From: Terriglobia bacterium
GTDB lineage: Bacteria > Acidobacteriota > Terriglobia > JAJPHL01
Direction of reading: 5' to 3'
Length of the DNA: 64,000 nucleotides
Assembly: GCA_021325275.1 (NCBI GenBank)
Contig: JAJPHL010000037.1
Location: 1-64,000, forward strand
Below, in pieces: positions 42,851 through 51,529 of this stretch. The position numbers and the translations under genes are program-made. Position 1 is the stretch's first letter. Each line of letters opens with the position of its first letter. The notes beneath the pieces are model-generated. The model saw nothing but the letters and a program-made list of their open reading frames with translations. It had not been told where the DNA came from and ran no database searches.

Positions 42851-42975
42851 AGAGGCTCCTTTAGGTTGTCGAAACTGGTGTTGCGCGAAGACCACGCATT
42901 AGATAACGAGGAATGGACGGGGAAATCTTCGGGATATTTGAGCCCTACGTCGGTTTGCTATGATCAAGACTCTCT

Positions 42976-43209
42976 ATGGACAAACTGACAGCGGACCACG
43001 ACGAAATGCCGAATGAGATCGACTTCAGGAAAGGTGTGCGCGGATTGCACCACATTCCTGCCGATGCCAAGATCTTCATTTCGACGCCGATCGAACGCGG
43101 GGTTTGGGAGTACTTTTCCGCCAAGGCGCAAGAGAGAGGCGTCAGCCTTTCAGAATTGCTGACGGAAGTTCTAAAGCGCGAGATCGAGACTCACGAGATC
43201 CTGAAGTAA
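42976..43209 (+). CDS. Orphan ribbon-helix-helix protein, antitoxin-like
   Basis: 77 aa with a core STPIERGVWEYFSAKAQERGVSLSELLTEVLKREIE, a ribbon-helix-helix fold like CopG/BrnA antitoxins. No toxin-sized gene follows: the next gene is the convergent siroheme gene 3 bp away. It may be a solitary regulator or a left-over antitoxin. An extended -10 (TGCTATGAT, 42956-42964) lies 11 nt before the ATG. Confidence 0.65.
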   Translation: MDKLTADHDEMPNEIDFRKGVRGLHHIPADAKIFISTPIERGVWEYFSAKAQERGVSLSELLTEVLKREIETHEILK

Positions 43210-43212
43210 TCG

Positions 43213-43842
43213 TCAGGCAATAGATTTCTCTAGCACGCTTCGGGCTTCCTCGACCTGTCCTTCGCGGATCAAATCAATCGCAGGCCCCCAGACCATTGCT
43301 TGGAAGATTTTGGCGCGGGCTTCCGGCGAGTGCGCGTGATCGCGCACTCTTTCGCGAAGTGCCGCGAGCATTTCGAGAAGCACCGCGTACTCGGGACCAA
43401 TCGCTTGATCGACGGCGTCGCGGATTCGCACGGCGAGCGCGGGACTCTGTCCGCCGGTGGATACGGCGATTTGCAGTTGCCCGCGCCGAATCATCGCCGG
43501 GGCGATCCAAGTGCATAGCGCCGGGCGGTCGACGACGTTGCAGAAGATAAGCCGGGCCTGCGCGTCGCGCGACACGCGCGCGTTCAGCGCTTCGTCGGAT
43601 GATCCGCAGACGACAAGGCTCGCGCCTTCGAGCCTTTCCGCCGTGTACTCGCGCGCGGCCACGCGATGGATGCTCGCGCCCGCAGCTTCGAGATGCGAAA
43701 TGCGGCTCTCAGCCGACGCGCCCAGCGGCGATGTGTCGCTAATCACGACTGCGATCGAGCCAGTGAGGTTCAGAAATACCGGGAAGTGCCGAATCGGTGA
43801 TTCCGGAAGGGACGAGCGCGGTGAGTCCGGGGAGTTGCTCAT
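43213..43842 (-). CDS. Precorrin-2 dehydrogenase / sirohydrochlorin ferrochelatase-type protein (Met8/CysG-N)
   Basis: 209 aa: HFPVFLNLTGSIAVVISDTSPLGASAESRISHLEAAGA at the N-terminus (NAD-binding, with the usual glycine-rich turn degenerate), FCNVVDRPALCTWIAPAMIRRGQLQIAVSTGGQSPALAVRIRD in the middle, and a helical C-terminus. It would convert precorrin-2 to siroheme. It overlaps the end of cobA by 104 nt, an unusually large overlap. Last gene of the reductase-siroheme operon. The weak GxGxxA motif makes NAD binding less certain. Confidence 0.85.
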   Translation of the reverse strand: MSNSPDSPRSSLPESPIRHFPVFLNLTGSIAVVISDTSPLGASAESRISHLEAAGASIHRVAAREYTAERLEGASLVVCGSSDEALNARVSRDAQARLIFCNVVDRPALCTWIAPAMIRRGQLQIAVSTGGQSPALAVRIRDAVDQAIGPEYAVLLEMLAALRERVRDHAHSPEARAKIFQAMVWGPAIDLIREGQVEEARSVLEKSIA

Positions 43843-44590
43843 AAAGCTGTTCTCCTAACGCCGCCACGGCGCCGACCACAAGAATCGCCGGCGGTCCAAA
43901 ACCATTTTCTTGCGCGCGCGCGGCGATTTCCGAGAGCGGCGCGTGAACGACGCGCTGATGCGGGTACGTTCCCCACTGCACGACCGCGGCGGGAGTGTCG
44001 GCCGCCCGTCCCCCGGCGATGATTCGCTCGCAAACGTGCGCCAGTCGCGTCGCGCCCATCATCACTACAAGCGTATCGACGGCCGTGGCGAGCGCGTTCC
44101 AATTCACCGCCGCTGAGTCCTCGCTGCGTTCGTGCGCCGTGACCACGGCCACCGACGACGCGAGTCCGCGATGCGTCACCGGAATCGCCGCCGCTGCCGG
44201 TGCGGCCAGCGCCGACGACACGCCGGGCACCACTTCCCACGCGATGCCCCGCGACGCCAGAAATACCGCTTCTTCGCCGCCGCGGCCGAACAAGAATGGA
44301 TCGCCGCCCTTCAGCCGCACCACCCGCTCGCCGCGTCCGGCGCGTTCCGCCAACAGGGCGTGAATTTCGTCCTGCCGCCAGGAAATTTTCCCGCATCGCT
44401 TACCGACAAATATGCGCTCGGCGTAATACGGCGCGAACTGCAAAAGGTCGGGATTCACGAGCGCGTCGTAGACCACCGTGTCGCAACCCGATAGCAATTC
44501 TTTCGCGCGCAAGGTGAGCAATCCCACGTCTCCCGGGCCGGCGCCGACCAAAAAAACTCGTCCTTGCTTTATGAGTGGCGGATTGGTCAT
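43739..44590 (-). CDS. cobA: Uroporphyrinogen-III C-methyltransferase
   Basis: 283 aa from ATG 44590. It methylates uroporphyrinogen III to precorrin-2 using SAM. It shows VFLVGAGPGDVGLLTLRAKELL (SAM site), VVRLKGGDPFLFGRGGEEA, VVPGVSSALAAPAAAAIPVTHR and a C-terminal PAILVVGAVAALGE. The upstream open frame to 44992 is shadow sequence. Its start overlaps the stop of the unknown gene 44587-45135 (ATGA), and its end overlaps the next gene by 104 nt, so the operon is very tightly packed. Confidence 0.93.
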   Translation of the reverse strand: MTNPPLIKQGRVFLVGAGPGDVGLLTLRAKELLSGCDTVVYDALVNPDLLQFAPYYAERIFVGKRCGKISWRQDEIHALLAERAGRGERVVRLKGGDPFLFGRGGEEAVFLASRGIAWEVVPGVSSALAAPAAAAIPVTHRGLASSVAVVTAHERSEDSAAVNWNALATAVDTLVVMMGATRLAHVCERIIAGGRAADTPAAVVQWGTYPHQRVVHAPLSEIAARAQENGFGPPAILVVGAVAALGEQLYEQLPGLTALVPSGITDSALPGISEPHWLDRSRD

Positions 44591-45135
44591 CGCGCGGCTC
44601 CTTGGGGCGTTTCGCGTACTTCCGCGCTCAACCTCTCGCGGCGATCCTCGCCGGTGCGCGTCAACTGATATTGCCTCGCGCCGAGCAAATTGTCGAGGAA
44701 CGTCGCAACGCCTGGTTGCACATGCGCCCACGATTCGTCCGTGTTCGGATAGAGCGCGCGATCGTTCCAGGTGATCGAAAACTCGCGCGGATCGAATTTG
44801 TGGCCTTTGAATTCCGGCTCGCCCTCCACACGCTGGCACGCCGCCACCGCCAGATCGTAGGCGGCGCGCAACGCTTGTTGATGATCCACATCGAGGCGGC
44901 TCTTGCGCTGATACTGCAAGCCGTAGCGGCCCCCGACGTTTTCCAGCGCGTAGCTGCCGTCGTAGCAAACCAGGATCACGCCCGGGCCGCACGGAATGTG
45001 CGCGTAGTCGGCCACGTCGATCGCCAGTTCCTTGAGATGGCCGCGCTGAATCCAGCGATGAAACACCGCAATGGCGCTCGAGCTGTTCAGTTCGGCGCCC
45101 GACTGCTCGAAGATCTTTACGCTCAAGTGTTGCAT
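44587..45135 (-). CDS. Unknown protein in the siroheme operon
   Basis: 182 aa, no signal peptide. Its features are FHRWIQRGHLKELAIDVADYAHIPCGPGVILVCYDGSYALEN, GRYGLQYQRKSRLD and LRAAYDLAVAACQRVEGE. I know no family, but its place between the reductase and cobA, with an ATGA overlap to cobA and 16 nt from the reductase stop, makes a role in sulfur/nitrogen assimilation or siroheme handling likely (inference). Confidence 0.7.
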   Translation of the reverse strand: MQHLSVKIFEQSGAELNSSSAIAVFHRWIQRGHLKELAIDVADYAHIPCGPGVILVCYDGSYALENVGGRYGLQYQRKSRLDVDHQQALRAAYDLAVAACQRVEGEPEFKGHKFDPREFSITWNDRALYPNTDESWAHVQPGVATFLDNLLGARQYQLTRTGEDRRERLSAEVRETPQGAAR

Positions 45136-45151
45136 AGGTTCCTTCGTCGAA

Positions 45152-47410
45152 TCAGGCCAGAGTCGCGCTGGAGATTCGCTGCGTCGAGCTATGGCAGCAT
45201 TCGATGAAAAGCTGCGCCTCTTCGATCAGGCGATGCGAAACTTCCAGGGTATGCGGTTCGTCTTTGTGCGTGTGCGCGCCGAAGAAATACTGCGCGAACT
45301 TTCCGCCGGCGAACGGATCGAAGAAAAGTTGGGTATCGTAAAACTCTTTCCGAAACGCCGCGACAACTTCGTCGGCGTTTTTCGGCACTGGGAAACTCCG
45401 CCAATCGAGCAGCGCCGCCGCTCCGCGCAGCATCGCTTGATACGCAAGACTCGCCGCGCGTTCGGCGTCGCCTTTTTCCTCGGCCAGCTGCGCTTCAAAC
45501 GCCTCGCGTTCACTCGCCGCCAGTTCGCGATCGAGCCGGCTGACCACTTCGCCCGCGCACTCGCCCGTGCCCATGTCGCCGACGTTGTATTTGCGCACGT
45601 CGTGCCAATCGGTGTACGCGCCGGGATCTTGCCCGGGCGGCGCGAGGACCGTGAGATCGTCGAGCATCGCTTTGCACTCGGCCTTGCCGATGCGTCGAAT
45701 GAATGCCTGAAACGTCTCGTCGCTCTGGCGCTCGCGCAAGAATCGCGAGGTGATGCGATCCACCGCTTCGGGGACGCGCTTCGACGGAATCGCGCCGATC
45801 GCCAGTCCATAGGATCCGGCGTTGTCCGACCACTGGCCGCCCAACACCACTTGGAAATGCGGCGCGGAGTATCCGTCTTTGGTGCGGCTCACGCCGTAGA
45901 AACCGAGATCGGCGATGTGATGTTGTCCGCAAGAATTGAAGCAGCCGCTGACCTTGATGTGCAGACCGCGGATTTCTTCCTGGCGTGCCGTGGCGCTTTG
46001 CGCAAGACGCAGGCGCAACTCGCCGGCCAGTCCTCGAGAAGACGAAATGCCTAGCTTGCACGTGTCGGTGCCGGGGCACGCCACGGGATCGACGATGGTT
46101 CCCGCACCGGGCGCCGCCAGATGCGCCACCTTCAGTTCCGTGAACAGCGCGGGCAAATCTTTCTCGCTCACCCATCGCAGGACGATATTCTGCTCGGTCG
46201 TGTTTCGCACCGTCTCGCGCGCATACTTTCGGCTCAGTGTCGCGACCGTGCGCAGTTGCGACGACGTGATGTCGCCGAGCGGCAACGTCAGCGTGACGGT
46301 GGCGTATCCGAATTGGCGCTGCCGGTATACGTTCGAAGCTTTCCAGGCGCGAAAATCCTCGGGCTCGGTGGCGGAAATCTGCAAGAGTTGCGCGGGACGC
46401 AACGGCCCATCCGATCCGCGATCGACGTGCTCGATGTACGCGGTCCAACGCGAGTCCCGCGCAAGCATCGCCCGTTCTTCGTTAACCAACCGCTTGAATT
46501 CCTCCATGCCCAGCTTGGCAACCAGAAACTTCATGCGCGCCGTGTTGCGATTCTTCTTTTCACCCAGCCGCGCGAAGACCCGCGCCATCGATTGCGCCAA
46601 CGGCAGCAATTCTTCCTCGCTGACGAATTCGTCGTACAGTTTCGCCTGATACGGCACGGTGCCGAGTCCGCCGCCCACGTACACTTCAAAGCCGCGTTTC
46701 GTTTGTCCATCGACCTCGCGCACGCGCGCGATGCATCCGAAATCGTGAATGTGCACCAGCGCGCAGGGATTGGTGTCGCAACCGGAGAACGCGATTTTGA
46801 ACTTGCGCCCGAAATCCTGCGTGTCGGGATGGCCGAGCAAAAAATAGGCGAGCGCCTTGGCGTAGGGCGTCACGTCGAACGCTTGATCGCGGCACACGCC
46901 CGCCAGCGGACATCCCGTCACGTTGCGCACGGTGTTGCCGCAAGCTTCTCTCGTAGTGATTCCGACGGCCGCAAGCCGCCGCATGATGGTGGGCGTATCT
47001 TCGATGTGAATGTAGTGAAGCTGAAAATCCTGGCGAGTGGTGATGTGCGCGACACCGACCGAATATTCCTCGGCGAGATCGGCGATGGCTTCCAGTTGCT
47101 CCGCGTTCAATCCGCCGAAAGGGATTTTGATGCGCTGCATGCCCGGCGCGTCCCACACGGTGCCCGGGCCTTTGGTTAGGTCGGTGGTGTATCCAAGCTT
47201 GCGGCGCTCGATGCCGTCGTGACGAAATCCGTTGTCGTAGCGCTGCCCATACGACCCGCGCCGCAAGCGCGCTTCCGCGAAAACCTTATCGTCGAGCTTG
47301 CCTTGCTTCTTCAGCGCGATTTCGTTTTCGTACGCGTCGATCTCCGCGCCCAGTTGCGGCGCGATGCGTCCGTTCAGACGATCCTTCCAAAGATGATTGC
47401 TGACTTTCAT
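45152..47410 (-). CDS. Siroheme nitrite/sulfite reductase
   Basis: 752 aa. It binds siroheme and a [4Fe-4S] cluster and reduces sulfite or nitrite, probably from ferredoxin. The C-terminal half has the four cluster cysteines: C445 and C451 (ACPGTDTC), C490 and C494 (SGCFNSCGQHH). The N-terminal half repeats the fold and unusually also has C167-x5-C173 (TGCPLAGVC) and C211/C216 (SGCDTNPC). The tail (about 690-752) is an added helical segment. AGGAAG precedes the ATG. First gene of an operon whose later genes make siroheme. Sulfite versus nitrite specificity cannot be told. Confidence 0.9.
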   Translation of the reverse strand: MKVSNHLWKDRLNGRIAPQLGAEIDAYENEIALKKQGKLDDKVFAEARLRRGSYGQRYDNGFRHDGIERRKLGYTTDLTKGPGTVWDAPGMQRIKIPFGGLNAEQLEAIADLAEEYSVGVAHITTRQDFQLHYIHIEDTPTIMRRLAAVGITTREACGNTVRNVTGCPLAGVCRDQAFDVTPYAKALAYFLLGHPDTQDFGRKFKIAFSGCDTNPCALVHIHDFGCIARVREVDGQTKRGFEVYVGGGLGTVPYQAKLYDEFVSEEELLPLAQSMARVFARLGEKKNRNTARMKFLVAKLGMEEFKRLVNEERAMLARDSRWTAYIEHVDRGSDGPLRPAQLLQISATEPEDFRAWKASNVYRQRQFGYATVTLTLPLGDITSSQLRTVATLSRKYARETVRNTTEQNIVLRWVSEKDLPALFTELKVAHLAAPGAGTIVDPVACPGTDTCKLGISSSRGLAGELRLRLAQSATARQEEIRGLHIKVSGCFNSCGQHHIADLGFYGVSRTKDGYSAPHFQVVLGGQWSDNAGSYGLAIGAIPSKRVPEAVDRITSRFLRERQSDETFQAFIRRIGKAECKAMLDDLTVLAPPGQDPGAYTDWHDVRKYNVGDMGTGECAGEVVSRLDRELAASEREAFEAQLAEEKGDAERAASLAYQAMLRGAAALLDWRSFPVPKNADEVVAAFRKEFYDTQLFFDPFAGGKFAQYFFGAHTHKDEPHTLEVSHRLIEEAQLFIECCHSSTQRISSATLA

Positions 47411-47493
47411 AGATACTCTTCCTGCCTCCGGCCGTGTAAGGCGCCGGACATTGCTTCTTCTATTGTGAGTGAAAACTCGAGCCGCGCAAAGGG

Positions 47494-47529
47494 GATCCTC
47501 CGGGAGGCTCGTTCGAATCCCGGAGGATC
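47494..47529. promoter_or_regulatory. Strong hairpin in the leader region of the reductase operon
   Basis: Perfect 11-bp stem (GATCCTCCGGG / CCCGGAGGATC) with a 14-nt loop that includes GTTCGAAT, reminiscent of a tRNA T-loop. It lies about 80 bp upstream of the reductase ATG (minus) and about 160 bp from the permease gene (plus). Read in the minus direction it could be a leader control hairpin; the base pairing is certain, the role is not. Confidence 0.5.
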
Positions 47530-47690
47530 AGCTACAGGAGCAACAACCTGCGCCACAACAAAGAGGAGTATACATGGAGATAACAATATCACTATAGATT
47601 GGTTTAGTCGTAGCGGACATGTCTTTTGGTTATGGGAAGGATAACGCGGGAACCGCGACGAACGTTCCGGTGTCGTAGAATGATGCCAAG

Positions 47691-50141
47691 ATGATTGAAA
47701 CCATCCGCCACGCTCTCCGCCGGATTCGCTTGGAACCAACGCTCGCCATCGCCGCGACCGCGACGCTGGCGCTCTGTATCGGCGCGAACACTACCGTGTT
47801 CAGTCTGGTGGACTCGGTGCTGCTGCGTCCGCTGCCGTATCCCGACTCCGAGCGAATCTGCTGGGTTTACGAGACCATTGGCCGCAATCGCGCGTCGGAA
47901 ATCGTGATGGCCGGCGATTACTACAGCATCGCCGAGGAGTCTCCGATCTTCGATAGCGTCGCGGCCTTCAACACGTCCACGGCGAACTGGAGCGGGGAAG
48001 GGCGGCCCGAGCAATTGGACACGGCGCACGTGTCGCCGTCGTTCTTCCGCGTGATGGCCACCGCGCCGATGCTGGGACGCACGCTGGCGAAGGAGGAAGA
48101 AGGCTCGCACGCGCCGGCCGTTGTGGTGGTGAGCTATTCGTTCTGGCGATCGCGCCTGTCGAGCGATCCACACGCCGTGGGACGCAAGCTGATTCTCGAT
48201 CGCGCGCCGAACACCATCATCGGCGTGATGCCGCAAGGCTACGACTATCCGCGGAACACGGAAATCTGGCAGCCGCTGCCCATCGACGAATCGACGCAGC
48301 GTCCCCGCAGCGTGATGCGTGCTTTGTATATCGTCAACGTGGTGGCGCGACTGAAGCCCGGCGTGACGCGCGCGCAACTCGACGCGGAAATGCCGCGGCT
48401 CACGCAGCAGATTCACGCCGAGTATCCACCGGAATTCGACACCCGCGGATTCACCAACAACATGGCGATTCACGGCGCGCCGTTGCACGAGCACGTGGCC
48501 GGCGATTTGCGCAAACCGCTCGCGGTGCTGAGCGGCGCGGTCGCGTTAGTGCTCTTGATCGCGTGTGTGAATCTGGCGAATTTGCTTTTGGCGCGCGCGG
48601 CATCAAGACGTCGGGAGGTCGCGGTACGCATGGCGTTGGGCTCGGATCGCGGCCGGATCATCGGACAGATGCTCGCGGAAAGCATTGTGCTCGCGCTGCC
48701 TGGAGGACTCGCGGGCGCGACGGTGGCGATTGTCGCCGTGCGTGTGATCAACATCGTGAAGCCGCTGGCGCTGGATCGCTATCCGGCGATTTCCCTCGAC
48801 GTCACGGCGCTCGCGTTTACGTTTGCGTTGACGCTCCTCACCGGTTTGATCTTCGGCATGGCGCCGGCGCTCGAACTGGCGCGCTTGAATATTCAGGAAA
48901 CGCTCAAGTCTTCGGGACACGCCAGCGCCGGTCCTGGCGCGGCGCGTTTTCGTCGTCTGTTGGTGGTCGCGGAGCTCAGCGCGTCGCTGGTGTTGCTGAT
49001 CGGCGCGGGACTCCTTACTCGCAGTTTTCTCAAGATGTCCGCGGTTCAGCTTGGATTCCAAAAGGAACACTTGCTGACAATGCGCATGAATCTCGCGGGA
49101 CCGGCGTATCTCGCGGCGGAGAATCAAACGCGCTTTTACCGCGACGCGCTCGATCGCGTGCGGCAGTTGCCCATGGTGGAAGGCGCGGCCGTCGCGACCG
49201 ATTTGCCGCTCGACGGCGAACGCAGCTACATGAGCGTGCAATATCAAATCGGCGGACGCGCGCCGATCCCGATCGCCGAGCGGCCGTTGACGGAAATGCG
49301 TGTTGTGGATCGCGATTTTTTCAAGACGATGGGAATTCCCCTCATGAGCGGGCGCGTGTTCGACACGTCCGACACGAAGTCCGCGCCGACCGTGCTGGTG
49401 GTCAACGAAGCGTTCGTGCGCGCCGCATTTCACGGCGAAGATCCCCTGGGACGCCGCGTGATGCTGCGCACGAATCCGCAGGACGATCAGGAAGGCCTGC
49501 CGATTGCCGGCGTCGTGGGCAGTATTCGCGGCGGAAACCTGGGCGCCGAACCGCCGCCGTCGATTTACATCTGCATGACGCAAAGTACCAACGGCCAGTT
49601 TCAGCGGATGAGCGTGATCGCGCGCGTGGCCGGGGATCCCTACACGGCGGCACGCCCGATTGCCGAAGCGTTTTACGCCATCGATCCCGAGCAGCCGGTG
49701 TTTGCCGTGAAGTCGATGGAGGATCGTGTTTCGCAAGCCTTGGCGCCGGAGCGTTTTCAACTGACGCTGATCGGCGCGTTCACGTTTTTGGCGCTGGTGC
49801 TCGCCGCCGCGGGCGTTTACGGCGTGATGTCGTACCTGGTCGCGCGGCGCCAGCGCGAAATCGCGATCCGCATGGCCATGGGCGCGCAACCCGCCGTCGT
49901 GATGCAAATGGTCTTGCGCGAAAGCCTGGCCCTGATTCCCATTGCCGCCGCCGTGGGACTCGGCGGGGCGTGGGCGCTGGGACGATTCGTGCGCTCGATG
50001 CTTTACGGAATCGCGCCGTTCGACGTGCCTTCGTTTGTGATCACACCGTTGATTCTGGCGGCCGTGGTCGCGGCGGCCACGCTCGGTCCCGCGCGTCGCG
50101 CGGCGTCGGTGGATCCGATCACGGCATTGCGGGAGGAATAG
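47691..50141 (+). CDS. Orphan FtsX/MacB-type permease (copy 3)
   Basis: 816 aa: N-terminal TM (IAATATLALCIGANTTVFSLV), MacB-like periplasmic domain, FtsX block around 280-395 (LSGAVALVLLIACVNLANLLLARAASRRREVAVRMALG), second periplasmic domain, last FtsX block ending PARRAASVDPITALREE. It carries no N-terminal extension of the kind seen in copies 4 and 5. TAGAAT at 47676-47681 is a candidate -10. A TIGR03435 gene follows. Confidence 0.88.
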   Translation: MIETIRHALRRIRLEPTLAIAATATLALCIGANTTVFSLVDSVLLRPLPYPDSERICWVYETIGRNRASEIVMAGDYYSIAEESPIFDSVAAFNTSTANWSGEGRPEQLDTAHVSPSFFRVMATAPMLGRTLAKEEEGSHAPAVVVVSYSFWRSRLSSDPHAVGRKLILDRAPNTIIGVMPQGYDYPRNTEIWQPLPIDESTQRPRSVMRALYIVNVVARLKPGVTRAQLDAEMPRLTQQIHAEYPPEFDTRGFTNNMAIHGAPLHEHVAGDLRKPLAVLSGAVALVLLIACVNLANLLLARAASRRREVAVRMALGSDRGRIIGQMLAESIVLALPGGLAGATVAIVAVRVINIVKPLALDRYPAISLDVTALAFTFALTLLTGLIFGMAPALELARLNIQETLKSSGHASAGPGAARFRRLLVVAELSASLVLLIGAGLLTRSFLKMSAVQLGFQKEHLLTMRMNLAGPAYLAAENQTRFYRDALDRVRQLPMVEGAAVATDLPLDGERSYMSVQYQIGGRAPIPIAERPLTEMRVVDRDFFKTMGIPLMSGRVFDTSDTKSAPTVLVVNEAFVRAAFHGEDPLGRRVMLRTNPQDDQEGLPIAGVVGSIRGGNLGAEPPPSIYICMTQSTNGQFQRMSVIARVAGDPYTAARPIAEAFYAIDPEQPVFAVKSMEDRVSQALAPERFQLTLIGAFTFLALVLAAAGVYGVMSYLVARRQREIAIRMAMGAQPAVVMQMVLRESLALIPIAAAVGLGGAWALGRFVRSMLYGIAPFDVPSFVITPLILAAVVAAATLGPARRAASVDPITALREE

Positions 50142-50287
50142 CGCAAAATGTCGCCCATGACGCACCGCTCCTCCTACGGACCTCAGGCGTTTGGACGCTC
50201 ACCAGCCTCCACTTCAGCCGTCGAAGGTAGTGCGAGCGGGCTGATCCTTGTGTCAGAGAAGTAAGACGCTATGAGAGGAGCGATGTC

Positions 50288-51139
50288 ATGAATCTATTGC
50301 TAGTCCTTGCGATCTGGTTCCTACAAACGCCGGCCGCCAAGCCGCAATTCGAAGTCGCGTCGATCAAGGCGGCGCCGGTCACTTCCACTCCCGGGCGTGC
50401 GGCGATGCCTGAGATGGCGCGGACGCTGAGGCGCAACAATCGCGCGCCGGGCTGGATTCCGATGCCGGATCCCGGCCGCGTGCGAATCGAAGACTGGCCG
50501 CTGCTCGATTTAATCGCGACCGCGTACAAGGTCCACGTCACGCAAGTCTCCGGACCCGACTGGATTTCCGAGGGCGGGTTCGATATCGACGCGAAGATTC
50601 CGGAGGGAACGAAGAAAGAACAAGTCAACGCGATGCTGCAATCGTTGCTGGAGGAACGCTTCGGACTGCAGATTCATCGCGAGACGCAGAACAAGTCGGG
50701 ATTTGCGCTGATCATCGGAAAGAACGGACCCAAGTTGAAACCGGCGGAACCGGAACCGGCCGAGGGAGAGCGTCTGACGCCGGAGCAACGCGAGGCGCAA
50801 CAGAAAAAGGTGCGCGCGCAGATGGCGGCCATGATGGAGCGCATGCAGGATCGGCGGCAGGCCGGCACCACGGGCGGAGCCAACACCGGCTCGTGGAGTT
50901 CGGTCACCACGGCGGAACTGGCCACGCACTTGGTGGGCCTCGCCGGCGGACCCGTAGTCGATGAGACCGGCTTGACCGGAAAGTATTCCGTTTTCATCGA
51001 AACCTGGCAGAACGCCGAACTTCCCGGCGGCACCGTTTTCGACGCTGTCGAAAAACTCGGGCTGAAACTCATGCCGCGCAAGGTGGACGTAGACACCATC
51101 GTGATCGATCACGTCTCGAAGACGCCCACCGCAAACTAA
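50288..51139 (+). CDS. TIGR03435-family secreted protein (second copy)
   Basis: 283 aa starting MNLLLVLAIWFLQTPAA (signal peptide), then QFEVASIKAAP, LLDLIATAYKVHVTQVSGPDWISEGGFDIDAKIPEGT, LLEERFGLQIHRETQNKSGFALIIGKNGPKLKPAE, a charged insert (about 158-205), GPVVDETGLTGKYSVFIETW and a C-terminal VDVDTIVIDHVSKTP. Family function unknown. Followed by the PadR gene. Confidence 0.88.
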   Translation: MNLLLVLAIWFLQTPAAKPQFEVASIKAAPVTSTPGRAAMPEMARTLRRNNRAPGWIPMPDPGRVRIEDWPLLDLIATAYKVHVTQVSGPDWISEGGFDIDAKIPEGTKKEQVNAMLQSLLEERFGLQIHRETQNKSGFALIIGKNGPKLKPAEPEPAEGERLTPEQREAQQKKVRAQMAAMMERMQDRRQAGTTGGANTGSWSSVTTAELATHLVGLAGGPVVDETGLTGKYSVFIETWQNAELPGGTVFDAVEKLGLKLMPRKVDVDTIVIDHVSKTPTAN

Positions 51140-51164
51140 TTCCTGAAATCGTGCTAACCTTTCT

Positions 51165-51188
51165 TAGATATCTACGTATAGATATCTA
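51165..51188 (+). promoter_or_regulatory. PadR operator candidate
   Basis: Two copies of the palindrome TAGATATCTA (51165-51174 and 51179-51188) separated by CGTA, overlapping the region just before the Shine-Dalgarno sequence of the PadR gene. The repeat spacing (14 bp) and AT-rich dyad fit PadR autoregulation. Confidence 0.75.
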
Positions 51189-51196
51189 GGAGAGCG

Positions 51197-51529
51197 ATGA
51201 AAGCCAAAAACGATATCCTCCAGGGCACGCTCGTGCTCCTGGTTTTGCGCAGTCTGGCCTCGCGCGGCAAAATGCACGGCTACGCGATTACCAATCACAT
51301 CCAGCAAGTTTCGTCCGACCTGCTCCGCGTCGAGGAAGGATCGCTCTACCCCGCGCTCCATCGCATGACCCAGGACGGCTGGCTGCGCGCCGAATGGGGC
51401 AAGACGGAGAAGAACCGCGAGGCGCGTTTCTATTCGATTACCGCCGAAGGCCGCCGCCAACTGGAACGCGAGGAAGCAAGTTGGGCGCGGCTGCAATCGG
51501 GCGTGCGCAAGGTGTTGCGATATACATGA
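51197..51529 (+). CDS. PadR-family transcriptional repressor
   Basis: 110 aa with a winged helix: NDILQGTLVLLVLRSLASRGKMHGYAITNHIQQVS, EEGSLYPALHRMTQDGWLRAEW, EKNREARFYSITAEGRRQLERE, then a short C-terminal helix. It has no ligand-binding extension (subfamily-2-like). A palindromic operator overlaps its start region. The stop overlaps the start of the first permease gene (ATGA), so PadR and two permeases form one operon, as usual for these acidobacterial systems. Confidence 0.93.
   Translation: MKAKNDILQGTLVLLVLRSLASRGKMHGYAITNHIQQVSSDLLRVEEGSLYPALHRMTQDGWLRAEWGKTEKNREARFYSITAEGRRQLEREEASWARLQSGVRKVLRYT

Noticed and set aside
47494-47529. Possible tRNA or tRNA fragment (GTTCGAAT loop)
   Set aside because: The bases flanking the loop do not form the 5-bp T-stem of a tRNA, and no acceptor, D or anticodon arms are present. 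It is kept only as a hairpin.
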